64,000 nucleotides of DNA, taken from Marivivens sp. Lineage in GTDB: Bacteria; Pseudomonadota; Alphaproteobacteria; Rhodobacterales; Rhodobacteraceae. A program made the translations under genes and the position numbers. The stretch covers positions 1 through 64,000 of the forward strand of contig JAEPMR010000004.1 in NCBI GenBank assembly GCA_017643845.1, in the 5' to 3' direction. Positions 60,993-64,000 of this stretch are shown here, in pieces; positions within the stretch are counted from its first letter, which is position 1; every line of letters begins with the position of its first letter. Under the pieces are notes generated by a model. The model ran no database searches and was not told the DNA's origin. It saw only the letters and a program-made list of their open reading frames with translations.

Positions 60993-61982
60993 ATGATTGG
61001 TTCTCAGATTGCATGGGACGATACCGTCCTGCCGTTTCAGCTCGACAAGTGTGATGTGCGGGGCCGTGTCGCGAGACTTGATGGCGTTTTGGATGAAATC
61101 CTGTCGCAACATTCCTACCCGCCACAGATCGAATCCCTCGTGGCGGAAATGGGGCTGTTGACGGCGCTGATCGGGCAAACGATCAAACTGCGGTGGAAGC
61201 TGTCGCTTCAGGTGCGTGGCAATGGCGCGGCGCGGCTGATTGCGACGGATTATTATTCTCCGACTGAGGATGGCGCACCTGCCCGTATCCGCGCTTATGC
61301 GAGTTTCGATGAGGAAAAACTGACCGAAGTCGAAAATCCGTTTGAGCTGATCGGGTCTGGCTACTTTGCGATCCTGATTGACCAGGGGCAGGGCATGACC
61401 CCCTATCAAGGGATTACGCCAATTGCCGGAGGCTCGCTTTCGGCATGCGCAGAGACCTACTTTGCCCAGTCTGAACAGCTGCCGACACGGTTCTCGCTAA
61501 GTTATGGCCGCTCCCAGTTTCCGGGGGGTGCCGAAAGCTGGCGAGCGGGTGGCGTAATGTTGCAGCACATGCCGAAAGCCTCGCCGCACGTTTCGGGAGA
61601 AGGAGGCAGTGGAGAGGAAGGCTTGCTCGCGGCGGAGGATATTCTTGACGGTGAAGAGGGCGAAAACTGGTCCCGCGCCAATGTTTTGCTTGATACGGTC
61701 GAGGATCTGGAACTGATCGGACCCACTGTGCAGCCGACCGAGTTGCTGGTGCGATTGTTTCATGAGGAAGCGCCTCGGGTCTTTGACCCGCAGTTGCTTA
61801 AATTTGGATGTTCCTGTTCGGCGGATCGCGTGCGGGAGAGCCTTTCGATTTATTCGGCGAAAGACATCGCGACGATGACGACGGATGAGGGGATCGTGAC
61901 GGCTGATTGCCAGTTCTGTGGCGCGCATTACGAATTCGACCCGGATACACTGGGGTTCGAAGCAAAAGATGACGATGCGTGA
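60993..61982 (+). CDS. hslO: Redox-regulated chaperone Hsp33
   Basis: Hsp33 is a holdase switched on by oxidation and zinc release. The 329-residue protein has an N-terminal domain (QLDKCDVRGRVARLD, GLLTALIGQTIKLRWKLSLQ in split form), YFAQSEQLPTRFSL, and the C-terminal zinc pair C-x-C plus C-x-x-C (FGCSCS and CQFCGAHYEF). AAGGA precedes the ATG. It overlaps the next gene by 8 nt. Confidence 0.94.
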   Translation: MIGSQIAWDDTVLPFQLDKCDVRGRVARLDGVLDEILSQHSYPPQIESLVAEMGLLTALIGQTIKLRWKLSLQVRGNGAARLIATDYYSPTEDGAPARIRAYASFDEEKLTEVENPFELIGSGYFAILIDQGQGMTPYQGITPIAGGSLSACAETYFAQSEQLPTRFSLSYGRSQFPGGAESWRAGGVMLQHMPKASPHVSGEGGSGEEGLLAAEDILDGEEGENWSRANVLLDTVEDLELIGPTVQPTELLVRLFHEEAPRVFDPQLLKFGCSCSADRVRESLSIYSAKDIATMTTDEGIVTADCQFCGAHYEFDPDTLGFEAKDDDA

Positions 61983-62574
61983 TCTGCAGACATGGTTGGA
62001 AAAAGCCATTGACGCTGATGGGCGGCCATCTTCGGACTATGATCTGAATCCAGACCGGCCAGATGTGCCGGATCACGCCTTGCGGCCGGCGGCGGTCTTG
62101 GTGCCGATTTCCGCCGAGCGCAGGACTGTCATACTGACGAAGCGTTCCGCGCGGCTTCGACACCACGCGGGGCAAATTGCCTTCCCGGGAGGGAAGAAGG
62201 ACCCCAGCGATGCGACGCTGGAAGCGGCAGCGTTACGGGAAAGCCATGAGGAAATCGGGTTGGCGCCACAGGATGTGACGCTCCTTGGATCATTGCCGAC
62301 CCATGAAACAGTCACCGCGTTTACAGTCACGCCATTCGTCGGGCTTGTCGGTCCGCAGTACCGGCCTGAGCGGGAGGTCGGCGAAGTGGACGAGATTTTC
62401 GAGGTTCCTTTGGACTTTTTGGCAAAGCCAGATAATTTCCGCATCGAGGGCCGAAGGTGGCAAGGCCGGAAACGGTATTATTACACGGCACCCTTTGGCC
62501 CGTATTACATCTGGGGAGCGACGGCCCGTATTCTGCGGGCCTTCGCAGATCGCTTGCATGACGCAGAATTTTAG
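61975..62574 (+). CDS. CoA pyrophosphatase-type NUDIX hydrolase
   Basis: The 199-residue protein belongs to the CoA/acyl-CoA pyrophosphatase branch: LTKRSARLRHHAGQIAFPGG (UPF0035-like), the Nudix box GGKKDPSDATLEAAALRESH and EEIGL. It probably cleaves CoA or oxidised CoA. Start ATG 61975 overlaps hslO by 8 nt; ATG 61969 is equally possible. It overlaps the next gene by 17 nt. Confidence 0.87.
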   Translation: MRDLQTWLEKAIDADGRPSSDYDLNPDRPDVPDHALRPAAVLVPISAERRTVILTKRSARLRHHAGQIAFPGGKKDPSDATLEAAALRESHEEIGLAPQDVTLLGSLPTHETVTAFTVTPFVGLVGPQYRPEREVGEVDEIFEVPLDFLAKPDNFRIEGRRWQGRKRYYYTAPFGPYYIWGATARILRAFADRLHDAEF

Positions 62575-63736
62575 TCCCGATTGGCTTAGCTCACCGTCCG
62601 TACGCAAGGTGGCTGGTGCGTTTGCCGAAAAGGGGGTAGCGCTTTGGTTTGTTGGTGGTTGCGTGCGCAACAGTCTGATCGGGGGTGCAGCGACAGACAT
62701 CGACGCCGCGAGCGATGCCCGACCCGAGGCAGTGATTGAGATTGCCAAACGTGCGGGGCTAAAGGCCATTCCGACTGGAATAGAGCACGGAACTGTCACG
62801 GTAATTGCGGCGGGTGAGCCCATCGAGATCACGACATTTCGCAAGGATGTGGAGACAGACGGGCGGCGGGCTGTCGTGGCCTATTCTACAGAGATGGCAG
62901 AGGATGCGCAGCGCCGTGATTTCACGATGAATGCGCTCTATCTTTCGCCGGAGGGTGTGCTGGTGGACCCATGCGGCACGGGGCGCGAAGATCTGATGGC
63001 TGGGCGCGTGCGCTTCATTGGGGCGCCCGAGGCGCGGATCGGCGAGGATTATTTACGCATCCTGCGCTATTTCAGATTTTTTGCGTGGTACGGCTCTGTG
63101 GAGGATGGGGTCGACCCGGAGGCGCTGTCGGCGATCGCGGAGTTGCAGGATGGGCTGGCCGGGATTTCTGCTGAACGGATTGGAACTGAAATGCGCAAGC
63201 TGCTCGCGGCACCTAATCCCGTTCCTGCGGTGGCGGCGATGGCGCAATGCGGGGTGCTGGCGCGCCTGCTTCCCGGTGCGGGGATTGGTTTGCTGGGACC
63301 TTATGTGCATCTGGAAGCAGAGGCCGGATTAGCGCCGGACATGATGGCGCGTCTGGTTGCGCTGGGCGGTGAAGGCCTGGATGATCGATTGCGCCTGAGT
63401 CGTGCAGAGCAAAAGGCGCGACGGATTCTCGTGGAGGGGCTGGAGCGACCGGAACTTGGCGCTGAGGAAACCGGATATCGTTACGGCTCGAACGTTGGTA
63501 TGCGCATCGAGGTACTAAGACGGGCAACGACGGGGAGGCCGCTTGATCCAACGGCGTTTCCGGCAATAGCCAAAGGGTCCAACCACCAGTTTCCCCTGAA
63601 GGCGGCGGACCTGCCGGCTGAACTGGAGGGTGCGGCCATCGGAGAGGCGCTCAGGCGTGGGGAGGCGATGTGGATTGAATCGGGCTTTATGCTCGATAGT
63701 GAGGCGCTCTTGAGCCGGTTGTTCGGGGGACAGTGA
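62558..63736 (+). CDS. CCA tRNA nucleotidyltransferase
   Basis: The 392-residue protein is a class II nucleotidyltransferase of the CCA-adding/poly(A) polymerase family. It has FVGGCVRNSLIGGAATDID (GG, RR-like, DxD), then RRDFTMNALYLSPEGVLVDP, EDYLRILRYFRFF and a C-terminal helical region. The ATG at 62558 lies in the NUDIX end (17-nt overlap). In this class of bacteria it often follows the CoA-type NUDIX gene, as here. The ABC exporter gene starts 3 nt after it. Confidence 0.93.
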   Translation: MTQNFSPDWLSSPSVRKVAGAFAEKGVALWFVGGCVRNSLIGGAATDIDAASDARPEAVIEIAKRAGLKAIPTGIEHGTVTVIAAGEPIEITTFRKDVETDGRRAVVAYSTEMAEDAQRRDFTMNALYLSPEGVLVDPCGTGREDLMAGRVRFIGAPEARIGEDYLRILRYFRFFAWYGSVEDGVDPEALSAIAELQDGLAGISAERIGTEMRKLLAAPNPVPAVAAMAQCGVLARLLPGAGIGLLGPYVHLEAEAGLAPDMMARLVALGGEGLDDRLRLSRAEQKARRILVEGLERPELGAEETGYRYGSNVGMRIEVLRRATTGRPLDPTAFPAIAKGSNHQFPLKAADLPAELEGAAIGEALRRGEAMWIESGFMLDSEALLSRLFGGQ

Positions 63737-63739
63737 CAG

Positions 63740-64000
63740 TTGTTTCGCTATTTTGAAAACCTGATCGACCCGTATCAGCAATATGATGCGCCGGACAATC
63801 CGCCTCAAAAATTGAGCGCATTCATTGCCAGTTTTGCGCGACCGTTTCGCAAAGTTTTCTGGATCACTGGGGCGCTCTCAGTTGCCGTCGCCGTGATCGA
63901 GGTCTGGCTGATTTATTATATTGGACGGCTTGTCGATGTGATGACATCGGCAACGGCTAGTGAGTTCATGGACCGCCACGGTTTTGAGCTTTTGGCGGTG
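63740..64000 (+). CDS. ABC transporter permease/ATPase, N-terminal part (partial)
   Basis: A frame starts with TTG at 63740, 3 nt after the previous stop and with GGGGGA 9 nt upstream, and runs off the window. The 87 residues (FRYFENLIDPYQQYDAPDNP at the start, then PFRKVFWITGALSVAVAVIE and the first helix) match the N-terminus of MsbA-like ABC exporters of Rhodobacteraceae. The ATPase domain lies outside the window. Confidence 0.75.
   Translation, partial: MFRYFENLIDPYQQYDAPDNPPQKLSAFIASFARPFRKVFWITGALSVAVAVIEVWLIYYIGRLVDVMTSATASEFMDRHGFELLAV

Overview
The window looks like a chromosomal segment of an alphaproteobacterium of the Rhodobacteraceae (Roseobacter/Rhodobacter group). The evidence is the complete redox-control locus prrB-prrC-prrA (regB-senC-regA), with the RegB quinone motif GGLNNPF; the hemD-mitofilin-hemY block; a six-gene Mrp/Pha antiporter operon with fused A and B subunits; and alphaproteobacterial blocks such as tsaE-addB-addA-trxA, hslV-hslU, rho-mnmE-mnmG-rsmG-parA-parB and hrcA-grpE. 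This assignment comes from reading the proteins and gene order, not from a database search.

Layout. 0-3 kb: a partial gene, an OsmC-like protein and two secreted proteins with peptidoglycan-binding-like segments. 3.2-9.1 kb: the Mrp antiporter operon (mnhA/B fused, C, D, E, F, G). 9.1-10.7 kb: a tiny tautomerase-like ORF, tRNA-Thr(CGT), and a 1.2 kb islet carrying one DUF2726/PD-(D/E)XK-like gene between 60-bp direct repeats that copy the 3' end of hemY. 10.7-19.1 kb: hemY, mitofilin and hemD facing away from tsaD-gpsA-yciI-EVE, then DUF1761 and ahcY. 19.2-24 kb: HD hydrolase, prrA, prrC, prrB and a PAS protein. 24-35 kb: tsaE, addB, addA, trxA, hslV, hslU, an MFS gene with a frameshift, and an Smr protein. 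35-39.7 kb: timA, fxsA, secB, dnaQ, coaE, aroE, maf.

39.75-40.15 kb is an AT-rich, gene-free interval with a perfect DnaA box, several near matches and a possible unwinding region. Genes point outward from it on both sides (maf, aroE, coaE, dnaQ to the left; hemJ, rho, mnmE, mnmG, rsmG, parA, parB to the right). Two perfect parS sites lie 3.3 and 5.2 kb to its right, inside the first codons of mnmG and rsmG. I interpret the interval as the chromosomal replication origin (oriC) and its partition region.

47-64 kb: hemW, rdgB and rph (minus strand), hrcA and grpE, mutS, maeB, a class IV aminotransferase with a sulfotransferase-like partner, argG, a membrane protein, two NUDIX hydrolases, hslO (Hsp33), a CCA-adding-type nucleotidyltransferase, and the start of an ABC exporter.

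Most of the window is conserved core genome. The accessory signals are the DUF2726 islet with its hemY-derived repeats, the MFS frameshift, and two places where peptidoglycan-recycling genes usual in relatives (amgK/murU and mltA) seem to be absent.
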